A stretch of DNA of 45,069 bases from Corynebacterium sp. CNJ-954 (lineage in GTDB: Bacteria > Actinomycetota > Actinomycetes > Mycobacteriales > Mycobacteriaceae), in the NCBI RefSeq assembly GCF_001942345.1, contig NZ_MKKI01000009.1, forward strand, positions 1 to 45,069. Direction: 5' to 3'. Positions 1-8,114 of the stretch are shown here, piece after piece (within the stretch, counting starts at the first letter, position 1; every line of letters begins with the position of its first letter). The translations under genes and the position numbers were made by a program. Below the pieces are notes generated by a model. The model was given only the letters and a program-made list of their open reading frames with translations. It searched no databases and was not told the origin of the DNA.

Positions 1-349
1 CCTGTGGGTAGGCGGTAATTGCAAGGAACCGGATGGGCAGTTCAGTAAGCTCCACGGGACCGTGGACTGCCTCGCCGTCGAGCAGTAAAGCGTCCCCCGG
101 CCGCATATGGTAATCAGTGTCCTGGTGGCGATAAGTCATCTCACCTTCAAGCATGTAAAGAAGCTCAGTGCCGGGATGCTGAAACCGCGGATGGATTTCC
201 GAGCGATCATGCAGAGTAACCAGCACCGGCTCAATGTGCGGTCCTGACGCCACATCGCCCTGACCACCACCAACCAGACAGGGTATAGAGCGCTCTGCCG
301 ACGACGCGCTAGGTTGTAAGGATGATTCCTCTCGAACAAGCAGTAGGTA
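1..349 (-). pseudogene. Cupin domain of an XRE-cupin regulator, 5' truncated
   Basis: On the minus strand an open frame runs from an in-frame stop at 350-352 off the left edge. Its translation is a cupin_2 domain of the kind found at the C-terminus of XRE-cupin regulators: the stretch HPGTELLYMLEGEMTYR, then HMRPGDALLLDGEAVHGP and FLAITAYP. The helix-turn-helix half that should precede it is absent and no ATG or GTG opens the frame before the domain; the frame even enters the start of the divergent LysE gene. XRE-cupin regulators are often encoded next to LysE exporters and control them, so this is probably the remnant of the local regulator after loss of its DNA-binding half. The 3' end is outside the window. 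An undetected frameshift could instead join it to a head elsewhere. Confidence 0.6.
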
Positions 350-966
350 TCACCCTGGCCTGCGTGGTGCTTATCGCCGTTCCCGGCCCGTCAGTCATGT
401 TCGTCGTCGGACGAGCGTTAAGTTACGGCCGCACCAGCGCGATGGGCAGCGTCGTGGGCAACGCGATCGGCTGTTACAGCGTCGGTGCTCTGATCGCCCT
501 CGGGCTCGGCCCACTGCTGGAACGTTCGGAGATCCTGTTCCAAATCATTAAATGGGTCGGCATCCTCTACCTTGTCTACCTGGGTATCCAAGCGATTCGT
601 CATGCCGGACCGGTGACCACCGCCAACGACGTCGACACAGATCAGGCGGCCAAGACACCGTGGGCGGCGATACGTACCGGCACCATCGTTGGGCTAACCA
701 ACCCCAAGAGCTTCGTACTGTTCACCGCGATTGTTCCCCAGTTCGTCAACCCGGGTGCCGGCAGCACCACCATCCAAATGCTCGTGCTCGGCATCGTGCC
801 CATGATCATCGGACTAATCACCGACGCAACCTGGGCGCTAGTCGCCGGACGCGCCCGGACCTGGTTGGCGAAATCACCGGAACGCATGACCGCCATCGGG
901 AGAATCGGCGGAGTCTCGATCATTGGTGTCGGAATGTCCGTAGCTTTCTCCGGAAACCATCGATGA
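322..966 (+). CDS. LysE/RhtB-family amino-acid exporter
   Basis: A 214-residue inner-membrane protein with the LysE family layout: an N-terminal hydrophobic helix leading into a VPGPSVMFVVGRALSYGR segment (the family's PGP motif), then a GxxxGN region, an amphipathic middle part (about residues 90-120) and three further C-terminal membrane helices with the TNPKSF motif. Length matches the family (about 200-215). The ATG at 322 has a purine-rich TAAGGA just upstream. The family exports basic or neutral amino acids or related solutes; the substrate cannot be told. The cupin fragment on the opposite strand overlaps the first codons, so the usual divergent regulator seems to be inactive here. Confidence 0.85.
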   Translation: MIPLEQAVGITLACVVLIAVPGPSVMFVVGRALSYGRTSAMGSVVGNAIGCYSVGALIALGLGPLLERSEILFQIIKWVGILYLVYLGIQAIRHAGPVTTANDVDTDQAAKTPWAAIRTGTIVGLTNPKSFVLFTAIVPQFVNPGAGSTTIQMLVLGIVPMIIGLITDATWALVAGRARTWLAKSPERMTAIGRIGGVSIIGVGMSVAFSGNHR

Positions 967-1106
967 CCAGGCCCTGCGGGAGGCCGAGCGATGTGCGATA
1001 ACCAGGAGAAGTCGGCACGACGTGATGAGATTCTCCGGAAACCGATGTAGGGTAATGGGTGTCAGGGAGACTCCCCGTGTCCTCGGTAGTCGCTCTGATC
1101 ATGAAA

Positions 1107-1140
1107 ACAACCCCCGGAGGGTCCAAGCTCCGGAGGTTGT
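1107..1140. terminator. Hairpin, likely terminator
   Basis: 13-nt arms 1107-1119 and 1128-1140 (ACAACCCCCGGAG and CTCCGGAGGTTGT, one mismatch) with an 8-nt loop. It lies 30 nt past the end of the small minus-strand gene ending at 1171 and 140 nt past the LysE gene, so it could serve both. Confidence 0.55.
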
Positions 1141-1170
1141 CGAGCAGCTAGCGTGCTCTGGTGTGTTCAG

Positions 1171-1317
1171 CTAGTTGAACCAGCTGAGCACTTCGGAGAC
1201 GATCTGGACCAAGCCGTACGCCACACCAATCCATACCGGGATTGTGGCGGCGGCTTTTCCTTTGCCGTCTCCGGGCTGCTTGCCCTGGTCATCATCACTA
1301 TCTCTAGCGTGAACCAC
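1171..1317 (-). CDS. Small membrane peptide of unknown function
   Basis: A 48-residue peptide: a charged, glycine-rich head (HARDSDDDQGKQPGDGKGK) followed by one hydrophobic helix (AAATIPVWIGVAYGLVQIV) and the tail SEVLSWFN. I chose the GTG at 1317 because a GAAAGGGGG tract lies about 9-15 nt upstream; a longer frame runs to 1422 but its head is rich in Arg, Cys and Pro and crosses two palindromes, so it is unlikely to be translated. A terminator-like hairpin follows. The peptide could be a small membrane toxin, a bacteriocin-like product or a porin-like peptide; nothing in the sequence decides this. Confidence 0.45.
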   Translation of the reverse strand: MVHARDSDDDQGKQPGDGKGKAAATIPVWIGVAYGLVQIVSEVLSWFN

Positions 1318-1343
1318 GGCAACCACCCCCTTTCCACTGGTTG

Positions 1344-1378
1344 GGTCCACGCAGCTGCGTGGACCTCGCGCGCGCGAG
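1344..1378. repeat. Two adjacent perfect palindromes
   Basis: A 22-bp perfect palindrome at 1344-1365 (half-site GGTCCACGCAG) is followed at once by a 14-bp CG-alternating palindrome at 1365-1378. They sit directly upstream of the start of the small membrane peptide gene, where an operator would be expected. Confidence 0.7.
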
Positions 1379-1494
1379 CACATATCCACGCAGCGGCAAG
1401 GAGGGCGGCCTGATGGCCACACCGTGCATCATTGTGGCCCCCGGTAGTGACAACTCATCGAGTCCACGTAACCCCATTTCAGACGGCTATGTGC

Positions 1495-2115
1495 CTAGTC
1501 TGCAGTGTCACCGACGATCACCATGGACCGGCTCATCTCCTCGGAGGCCGACAGTGCCTCAGCCAGCAGCTCCCCGTCGCCCACCAGCTCCGGGTCCAGC
1601 CAGTCATCGTGCAGCTCTGGCGGTAATACCAGCGGCATCCGGGGATGCACCGTCGCCGGCTGAGCCACCGCATCCCGCGTCACGAGTGCATAGGTCAACG
1701 TCTCCTCATCACCGCGGTAAGCAGTGGTGGTGATCGATGCGATACCGAAGCCTTCACCATCCGGCAGGGCAAAACGCTTACCCTTCTCGACGTACCAGGT
1801 GGCCGGTGCCAGAGCGCGGTGTTCCCGGAACGACCCCTTCCACGCCCGCGAGGACAGCAGCTTGTCGTCACGGGCGTTGAACGCGCTGAACTTCGCCGGT
1901 TCATTGCCGACGTGAAGCCACCACCAGGCCAACTGCATCTCCCGCTGCCCATCCGCGTCGGCGGTAATCAACGGGTTCAGATTCACGGCCTTCTTCCCGG
2001 TGATCCTCGCGGTACCACCGCGCCGCTCAATCCACTGCTCCAACAGGTGTCGGTTTTCCTGTTCATCCATCGGCGGCAGGTCGAAAAATGGCTGAAGCCC
2101 GTAGGTTGCACACAT
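1495..2115 (-). CDS. SRAP-domain protein (YedK/HMCES family)
   Basis: 206 residues with the marks of the SOS-response-associated peptidase family: Met-Cys at the N-terminus (Cys2, the residue that bonds covalently to abasic sites in single-stranded DNA after removal of Met1), the FNARDD motif near residue 80, a WYVEK element in the place of the usual YYEW (catalytic Glu), and the HPRMPLVL motif with the conserved His near residue 165. Length fits the family. The known role is protecting abasic sites in ssDNA at forks. Lone SRAP genes are common on actinobacterial accessory DNA. The gene stands alone between a small membrane peptide gene and an Abi pseudogene. Confidence 0.88.
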   Translation of the reverse strand: MCATYGLQPFFDLPPMDEQENRHLLEQWIERRGGTARITGKKAVNLNPLITADADGQREMQLAWWWLHVGNEPAKFSAFNARDDKLLSSRAWKGSFREHRALAPATWYVEKGKRFALPDGEGFGIASITTTAYRGDEETLTYALVTRDAVAQPATVHPRMPLVLPPELHDDWLDPELVGDGELLAEALSASEEMSRSMVIVGDTAD

Positions 2116-2405
2116 GAGCCAAGGTTAGAGCACCGCGCTCCACGGCGTGCGCCTGTTGTTCGCACCTACTCGCGGCCCGCGCACAGTGTCTCTTCGGTAA
2201 CACGACCGTACTGAAGCTCACGTCTTTCGAGGCCACTCCCCCACTGCCTGTGGCCTGTTCCCCGGAAATTCGTTAGCCCCGGCGATCTAGTCCGTGTTCC
2301 AGACCGTGCAGTCCAGTCAAACCAGGGATCGTCCCGGGGCTTTCACTTAGTATAGTGCCCCGCACTCCCCCACTGTGCCAACCTCACGATGCTCCCTTAG
2401 CCCAG

Positions 2406-3047
2406 ATGAGCCGGATCACTGCAGACCAGCTGGAGGCGTGGATCTCGCCCGAGCGTCTGCACAGATACCGGACCCATGCGGCCGATACCGTCGAGCTCTA
2501 CATGTACAACGCACAGCGATCAACACACATGTCCGAGCTGATCCTTCATGTTGAAGTTCTGGTCCGCAACGTGATCCACCGCGAACTGTCCTCCACCGAT
2601 CGAGCTGCTCAGATCGCCTAGTATCTCGATGTCCAGCACTATGGGTTCAACCGGCAGATGATCAGAAACCTCGATAAGGCGGTATCCACCGCCGGTGGGC
2701 CAGAGGCTCCCGGTGGAAAAGTCGTCGCAGAACTCATGTTCGGTACCTGGAGGTTCCTGCTGAGCACCCAGTATCAGGCCACGGTGTGGCCGGTGGTTGC
2801 CCGTGGTTTCACCGGAAGGGTACGTAGTAAGCGTGACCGCGGTGAGCTGTATGCGGCAATGGACTATCTCAACGGTGTGCGGAACCGGTATTCACATTCC
2901 GAGCCGGTCTATCACCTCGACGACTCGCAGTTCATCGAGAACATCAGCACCACTGCCGGCTACGTGGATACAGCGGCGGCCGGGTGGCTCGAGGCGCTCT
3001 GGGTGCAGCGGGTTGCGGATAACCCCTTCCCCGATGCCACTATCTAG
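2406..3047 (+). pseudogene. Abi-family protein interrupted by an in-frame TAG
   Basis: Two open stretches in one frame, 2406-2618 and 2622-3047, are separated only by a TAG at 2619-2621. Together they make one Abi-like protein: WISPERLHRY at the start, a helical NAQRSTHMSELILHVEVLVRN segment spread over residues 30-50, then PGGKVVAELMFGTWRFLLS and the conserved NGVRNRYSHSEPVY motif (RNxxxHxE) near the C-terminus. The family is found in actinobacteria and is linked by name to abortive phage infection. Unless TAG is read through or is a sequencing error, the product is a 71-residue stub. Its stop overlaps the stop of the convergent MerR gene at 3044-3047 (CTAG). Confidence 0.75.
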
Positions 3048-3583
3048 GACGCTGCCCTGGCCGCACGTCGTGCTGCCAGTTCATCTGTCGTGGCCACTTC
3101 TGTTGCAGTGGGGTCGAGTTGAGTGATCGTTGCCGACAGGTCTTTCATCAGGCCCGGCACTGCCAGACCGAACACACCCTGGCCCCCAGCCAGCAGGTCG
3201 ATGACGTCGTCGGCGCTGCGACATTCATAGATGGTGGTGCCATCGCAGAACAGTGTCAGGCTCGACAAGTCCGCCACTCCCCTATCGGCGAGATGGCCGA
3301 TGGCTTTGCGGACGTTCTGCAGGCTGATGCCGGCGTCGATGAGGGTCTTGATGATCTTGATCATCAGGACATCACGGAACGAATACAGCCGGTGCGACCC
3401 GGAGCCGGCGGCGCTGGCGATTGATGCGCTTACTAAGTTGGTGCGGGTCCAGTAGTCGAGTTGACGGTAACTGATACCGGCGAGCTGGCACACGGTCGTG
3501 CCTCGGTAGCCGATGGTTTCGTTGGCCGGGCTGGCAGTGTCGAAAAGAGTGCCCTGGATGGGCACCGGTTGTGCTGCGGTCAT
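3044..3583 (-). CDS. MerR-family regulator like mycobacterial Rv1830
   Basis: 179 residues from the ATG at 3583, which has GAAGGG upstream; the frame stays open to 3682 with another possible start. The motif order closely matches Rv1830 of M. tuberculosis as I recall it: GYRGTTVCQLAGISYRQLDYW (the MerR helix-turn-helix, given here in part: GYRG, CQLAGISYRQLDYW), AAGSGSHRLYSFRDVLMIKI, DAGISLQNVRKAIGHL, LTLFCDGTTIYEC, DLLAGGQGVFG, and a C-terminal ELAARRAARA tail. Relatives are chromosomal genes tied to cell-cycle and growth control. A copy beside a plasmid-type replication/partition module is unexpected and may be a diverged extra copy that acts on host cell-cycle genes. Confidence 0.82.
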   Translation of the reverse strand: MTAAQPVPIQGTLFDTASPANETIGYRGTTVCQLAGISYRQLDYWTRTNLVSASIASAAGSGSHRLYSFRDVLMIKIIKTLIDAGISLQNVRKAIGHLADRGVADLSSLTLFCDGTTIYECRSADDVIDLLAGGQGVFGLAVPGLMKDLSATITQLDPTATEVATTDELAARRAARAAS

Positions 3584-3838
3584 GGTCTCGTGCCCTTCTT
3601 CCCCAAGGGTGATGACGTGCCTGGTATTTACCCGCTCCACAGTAGTGGACACCGCACGCAGCCGATAGCCCCAGCTCGCCATTGTTGGTAGTCGACTGAA
3701 AAGACGAAGACAGGCAAGTCAAATCCGTTGACCCAGCAGCAAATATCGACATCGTCGTACCGTCACGTCGGTGAACATTCTTGGATGGCTGCACGTTCGT
3801 AAGCAGCCAATCTGATAGGCTGGGCGATCAGCCCCAAT

Positions 3839-3873
3839 ACAGCAATACAGCGACCGTCTAGCTGTATTGCTGT
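3839..3873. terminator. Inverted repeat at the 3' end of the par operon
   Basis: Perfect 13-bp arms ACAGCAATACAGC (3839-3851) and GCTGTATTGCTGT (3861-3873) with a 9-nt loop, directly after the stop of the ribbon-helix-helix gene. Placement suggests a terminator, but the ACAGCAA and TACAGC words are also those of the centromere-like repeats at 4732-5042, so it may be an extra binding site for the partition proteins. Confidence 0.6.
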
Positions 3874-4131
3874 CTACCTCAGGCGATCTCTATGGGTATC
3901 GACATAGTCAGTGGCCAACCGCTCGAGGATCTCTCGCATGGTCGTGCCTTCACTGGCAGCAATCTGCTTCAGTTCTGAGTGCAACGTGGCATCAAACTGG
4001 ACCGTAAGCTTCTTCATCCGATCACTAGGCTGCGCAAACCCCTCCCTGACGGAGCGTTCTTGCTGCGTCGACCCCGCAGCAAGGGGGGTCTTTGGCCCGA
4101 ACTTCCCTACTGGCGCCTTCTTCAGACTCAT
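3874..4131 (-). CDS. Ribbon-helix-helix partition protein, ParB-like
   Basis: 85 residues: a basic, flexible N-terminus followed by a short ribbon-helix-helix fold, KKLTVQFDATLHSELKQIA then EGTTMREILERLATDYV, from about residue 40. The first codon overlaps the stop of parA (ATGA at 4128-4131), so the two are translationally coupled. Small RHH proteins downstream of a short ParA are the usual centromere-binding partner of type Ib partition systems: they bind repeats upstream of parA, repress the operon and stimulate the ATPase through their N-terminal tail. The repeat block at 4732-5042 is the expected target. Confidence 0.75.
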   Translation of the reverse strand: MSLKKAPVGKFGPKTPLAAGSTQQERSVREGFAQPSDRMKKLTVQFDATLHSELKQIAASEGTTMREILERLATDYVDTHRDRLR

Positions 4132-4718
4132 GCCAACACCTCCAGGATCTCATTGGCGACGTCCTCGTAGCCGTAGGTTCTCGACGGCAGTTCGCCAAAG
4201 GTATCTCTAATCCCTTCTCGAATCGGGATACGCGTCGTGAACACTGATACCTCGTGCTCCTCAAGCTGCTTAGTGGCCATTTCCAGGCTTCGAGTTCCAA
4301 GTCGCGCAGCCGTGATCAGGATGCCATGTGGAGTGTTCTGGAGTGCCGGCAGTGTCTCCCACACTCGAGCAATCTCAATCGGAGAAGCTTGACTGGGGAC
4401 GAGAACAAAGTCCGCAACCTTGATTGCAGTGTCAATGGAGTCAGGGTCCCCGGGCGGAGTGTCAATGATGACCGCGTCCTCCGGGCCGCGATGGCGCTCG
4501 GCTAGTCGAGGCAGTCTCCGCAAGTTTGTGACCTCGACCGAAAAAGGAAGCGACTCCCCTGCCATCTCTGCACGATCTGCCCAGTCACTGGCAGAACCTT
4601 GTGCATCCAGGTCAATGACCGTCGTTGAATACCCTCGCTGCGCAAAAGCGCAGGCAAGGAAGACGGCACTTGTAGTCTTCGCGGTGCCACCCTTCGTATT
4701 CACCACTGCGATTATCAT
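4128..4718 (-). CDS. parA: ParA-type partition ATPase
   Basis: 196 residues, the length of short (type Ib) ParA proteins that lack an N-terminal HTH. It opens with MIIAVVNTKGGTAKTT, a deviant Walker A box (K9 and K14), followed by DLDAQGSASDW (A' motif) and the Walker B-like VIIDTPPGDP near residue 90. The C-terminal half ends in EVSVFTTRIPIREGIRDTF and a final helix. The function is ATP-dependent positioning of plasmid copies on the nucleoid together with the RHH partner encoded downstream. It is preceded by a 418-nt repeat-rich, gene-free block. Confidence 0.93.
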   Translation of the reverse strand: MIIAVVNTKGGTAKTTSAVFLACAFAQRGYSTTVIDLDAQGSASDWADRAEMAGESLPFSVEVTNLRRLPRLAERHRGPEDAVIIDTPPGDPDSIDTAIKVADFVLVPSQASPIEIARVWETLPALQNTPHGILITAARLGTRSLEMATKQLEEHEVSVFTTRIPIREGIRDTFGELPSRTYGYEDVANEILEVLA

Positions 4719-4731
4719 CGTCTGTACTCCT

Positions 4732-4800
4732 GTGTTGCTGTATAGCCGGTTGCTGTAAGTACAGCATACAGCACTACAGCAACCGGCTATACAGCAACAC
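4732..4800. repeat. Perfect 26-bp inverted repeat upstream of parA
   Basis: The arms at 4732-4757 and 4775-4800 are exact reverse complements (outer end GTGTTGCTGTATAGCC, inner end GGTTGCTGTA), separated by 17 nt that hold two more ACAG words. It starts 14 nt upstream of the parA start codon. The size, perfection and place point to a partition-site/operator, possibly also a cruciform. Confidence 0.88.
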
Positions 4801-5042
4801 GGTAGCCATCTAACTGGTTATACAGTTATACGTCTAACTGTCTTGACAGCATTACAGTTACAGATCTACACGGCGGACATCCTGGTACAGCTACTGGCCC
4901 TTTACAGGTATACAGCTTTACGTTGACGCAGCTTTACAGCTACTGTATTTACAGCTGCCGTATACCTGTCTTTACAGTTAGACTAGGCACATGTCGATCC
5001 AGAACCAGAGGCCCTCTGTATATACAGCAAGCTGTATATACA
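4801..5042. promoter_or_regulatory. Iteron-like ACAG/CTGT repeats, likely centromere
   Basis: The block between the initiator stop and parA carries many copies of a short word, TTACAG or TACAGC (for example TTACAGTTACAG near 4853 and TTTACAGCTAC near 4935), about fifteen ACAG and five CTGTA counted over 4732-5042. It ends in a perfect 12-bp inverted repeat, TGTATATACAGC at 5017-5028 and its complement at 5031-5042 with a 2-nt spacer. It is visibly AT-richer than its surroundings and contains no gene. The best reading is the partition centromere and par operator; an iteron-type origin is an alternative. Confidence 0.7.
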
Positions 5043-5136
5043 TCACGAACTAAGGCCGTGGTCGGCCAGACGTGTCAAGTGCTACCTGGAGGTTGGAATA
5101 GACACCCCTTGTTGGTCTCTTCTGCAAAGTTTGGGC

Positions 5137-7026
5137 CTAGCCAACGTTGACCCATTCCCTCCGTAGTCCGCACCAGGTGAGCCCGTATGCTTCGTCGACA
5201 GTGGCGCGTGTGGGGAAGTTGTCTGGGGTCTGCCATGTGATGCGGGACAGTACGGATCTCATCCAGGCGGCCGGGTTATCCGGTCGGGTACTTAGTCCGA
5301 GTGCGATGTGGCCGGTGGTGGGGGAGGTCGCGGCGTGGACCAGGCCGGCGAGGACGTCTCGGGTTCCTGCCCAGTCCGGAGTAAGTCGATCAATGAGTCT
5401 CGCTAGACTATTCAATGAGAGGGACCGGTTACCACAGGTCAGCAGATGCGCGTAGGGGCCGGTGGCCAACGAGTTATCAGGCTCGTGGCGAGTCAGGTCG
5501 TCAGCGATACGCCGAGCCCGCAGACTGATCCGTGATTCGATTCTCTTCTGGTCTGTGATATGAGGCGGCGAAGCCGGCTCTTGGGTCGTTGGGGACGCAT
5601 AATTCGGTGAGGATGAGGAAATCTCGGTGTCCGCGGGCGCGTGCGCCCGCTGGTGAGTAACCCAATTTTCATCTGGGGGTGAAAATCGCCAGTAACTATC
5701 AGTATAGGTAGACTGCTGTTCTTCTCTGCAGGTCACAGTGTGTTTCAGAATGGCCATGCGCCACTGGACCGGATCGCCAGTACACGCAGGGAACGGGGCG
5801 CGGTGGACGTCTGCCAACCGGCTGCCGGTCGTACTGGCCCAGGCGGGTGCCGGTGGGGGAGGGGTACCGGTGGGCAGCAAGTGGCGAGGGATATTGGCGT
5901 CGAAGTGATTGGCCGCTCGGTGCTGGGTGTTGCCATGGTGGCAACGGGCAGCCATACGCTCGATGCTGGTGAGATAACGCCCCTTCGCCTGGGGCTTGAG
6001 GAACTTGTGCTCGGTGAGGACCCGGGTGATCGTGCTGAGCCGACGGACCCCGGTGGATTCAGCGATCGTTGCCCCGTGGACCTGTTGGGCACGCGCGACG
6101 ATGGTGGCGTTGGCCGCGGTGCAGCCATGCCCGGAGGCATCGAAGAAGTCCGCCAATCCGCGGATCAGTGCACGGATGTTGTGCGGCGAGCAGTCCAAGG
6201 TGACCCCGTCTGCCCGGGCGGTGTCGATGCAGGCATCGGCGTGCTCGACCCAGTGGTCACGCCCCGCCCAGTAGCCACGGGTGGCCAGGGCAGTGGCGGG
6301 AAGTTCCCAGGACGTCGCGGAGCGTTGGGCGGCGTTGAGTGCCTCGATCGCCGGCTGGATCTCGCTACGCGCGCGGGACAGGTCCTCAGCGATGGTGTCG
6401 GCGTAGTGGGTCAGCTCGTCGCGGGCGTCGACGAAATCTGCCGGCAGGTCTAGGACTTTCGACCAGGCACTGATTTCGCCGCGTTGGAAACGTGCGCGCA
6501 TGACTGTCCGCGCGACGTTGGCGATACGTCGCAGCGAGCGGGCGGTGGTATTGGCCGCGGTGATCTGCTCCTCGGTGACGGTCTCGGCGATCTGCTGGCG
6601 GGTCCACCAGTCCGGTTCCACCGAGTCGCGGCGCTCGGAGAGCTGCAGCGCGGTGGATACCAGCCCGGCGGCGATGCGCGGTCGCAGACGCCACCGCGGC
6701 AGGTGCTGTTTACCGTCGGTTGGAGGGGATTGTTGAGTTGTCGCAGGTGAGGTGATACCCGTCTGAACTGCAGTGGATACAGAAAAACCCAGGTTATGGC
6801 TGTGTCCTCTTGCATCTGGTAAGAGGGTGCAGCTATCCTGGGATACGTCGAATAGCAATGACGCTCCCTGGTGTTCGGGGGGAACAAAAAGCAGAAGAAG
6901 TTGGCCCTTCTTCTCGCCAGAACTTTTCGAAAGACCCTCGGTTGGCCCCGGGGGTTTTTCTCTGTCTGCAGCGGCTTTGCTATCGGTTCGGCCAGTCCTA
7001 ATCCTGTAGCCCTTGGCAGGGGCCAC
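5137..7026 (-). CDS. Putative plasmid replication initiator
   Basis: A 629-residue protein upstream of parA on the same strand. I cannot place it firmly in a family. The sequence is Ala/Arg/Thr-rich and probably largely helical; the segment from about residue 125 (RWRLRPRIAAGLVSTALQLS, WWTRQQIAETVT, then SLRRIANVARTVMRARFQRG) is DNA-binding in character, and EHKFLKPQAKGRYLTSIERM near residue 335 resembles the recognition helix and wing of a winged helix. The middle (about 350-470) is Pro/Ser-rich and probably disordered. The C-terminus has WAGTRDVLAGLVHAATS and a Trp-rich end. Its role as initiator is inferred from size and place beside a partition locus. The start is uncertain: the GTG at 7026 has no clear ribosome-binding site and the first 100 residues are low in structure, so a later start is possible. 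Confidence 0.55.
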   Translation of the reverse strand: MAPAKGYRIRTGRTDSKAAADREKPPGPTEGLSKSSGEKKGQLLLLFVPPEHQGASLLFDVSQDSCTLLPDARGHSHNLGFSVSTAVQTGITSPATTQQSPPTDGKQHLPRWRLRPRIAAGLVSTALQLSERRDSVEPDWWTRQQIAETVTEEQITAANTTARSLRRIANVARTVMRARFQRGEISAWSKVLDLPADFVDARDELTHYADTIAEDLSRARSEIQPAIEALNAAQRSATSWELPATALATRGYWAGRDHWVEHADACIDTARADGVTLDCSPHNIRALIRGLADFFDASGHGCTAANATIVARAQQVHGATIAESTGVRRLSTITRVLTEHKFLKPQAKGRYLTSIERMAARCHHGNTQHRAANHFDANIPRHLLPTGTPPPPAPAWASTTGSRLADVHRAPFPACTGDPVQWRMAILKHTVTCREEQQSTYTDSYWRFSPPDENWVTHQRAHAPADTEISSSSPNYASPTTQEPASPPHITDQKRIESRISLRARRIADDLTRHEPDNSLATGPYAHLLTCGNRSLSLNSLARLIDRLTPDWAGTRDVLAGLVHAATSPTTGHIALGLSTRPDNPAAWMRSVLSRITWQTPDNFPTRATVDEAYGLTWCGLRREWVNVG

Positions 7027-8048
7027 GTGGCGCGGTCACTGATGCATACCGCCGGTCACCCTTGTTTCGGCCGGTGACGGGCAGATTTTGTCCATTCCCT
7101 GTGAAGTTGTGTCGAGCGCCCTGGTCACACGGCTAACTAGCCGGGTGAGGTGAGCTGGGCGATGGCTCCATCACATCGGGGGTTGGGCAGGTAGATCCTC
7201 CTCGAGGTAATTACAGATATGTCATTCGACAATCTTTCCACATCCCCGAGGCTCGGGGAACAGGCGACACGGAGAAGCAGGGGCAGTCAGGTGAGGAGCA
7301 CTCACCACAGAAGCCGTCGGCGGAGGCCGTCCCGGGATGACCCCACACGAGAGTCCAGGACGACGAGGTAAGACCCATCCACCAGCTACGACTCGGGCGA
7401 GCAGTAGTACAGCCGGGAGTGCTCTCGGCGAGCGACGTCGGGTAGACACTGCCTGCTCTGTGGGGTCGCCTGCCAAGGGATGGCCAATACGCATCGAAGT
7501 GGGGGAGGGGGAGGCCAGCTCTGTTCCTGCGATGCTCGGCGAAAGACTTTCTGCGACCTTGCAGGTAGAGGCTCCTGCGCTACCAGGAGCACGGTGGGGG
7601 AGGGGAGTACGTGGACGGCGCACCGGGGAGAAAAACTCTGGCGACGCGCCGTTGTTGCATCGTGACGGCGAAGCGTCATGGCGTATACTCATGTGCAGGC
7701 TTTCTCCACGAGGTCTGAGTCGTGGGGTTAGCGAGCGTCATCCGGGCGGCAACCTGGGTGGCGCTCTTTTATATGTGTTGGCAGCCACCGTAACGGGTGT
7801 GACCGACCTGGCCGGGGAGGCGCGCCGGAGCCAAGCTCACATCCACACGATCCGCTCACGGTTGTGCATCCAGAGCGCATCGACCGCATCAGCATGTTCG
7901 ACACCGATACTGTGCGTTCGAAGGACCACCACTGCAGTCTCCTCGAACCTCGTGGTGTATAGTTCACTGAATCATACTAATGGTGTAGAAGTGGGCGCGT
8001 TCTGTACAGATACCCACAGATCACCGTACCGCCATCGCCGTTCACCAC
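7027..8048. other. Gene-free kilobase upstream of the initiator
   Basis: I see no convincing gene here. The longest open frame (plus strand, 7337-8077) has an Arg/Ser/Gly-rich translation with no domain and looks like a chance product of high GC. Features seen: a short dyad CGGCT-AACT-AGCCG near 7131, and CTTTCCACA near 7234, two mismatches from a DnaA box. Its position just upstream of the initiator gene makes it a candidate replication origin, by analogy only. Confidence 0.4.
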
Positions 8049-8114
8049 ATGCTCGGGTTCGACAGTTCGAACGCTAAGGACATCGTCATTGATCACTTCA
8101 GCCGGATCGAATAG

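Noticed and set aside
5740..6453. 237-codon plus-strand frame inside the initiator gene
   Set aside because: Antisense shadow of the 629-residue gene; Gly/Arg-rich and without a recognisable motif.
7337..8077. 246-codon open frame on the plus strand
   Set aside because: GC-rich, Arg/Ser/Gly-rich translation without any domain; long stop-free frames are expected by chance in such DNA, and the region looks gene-free.
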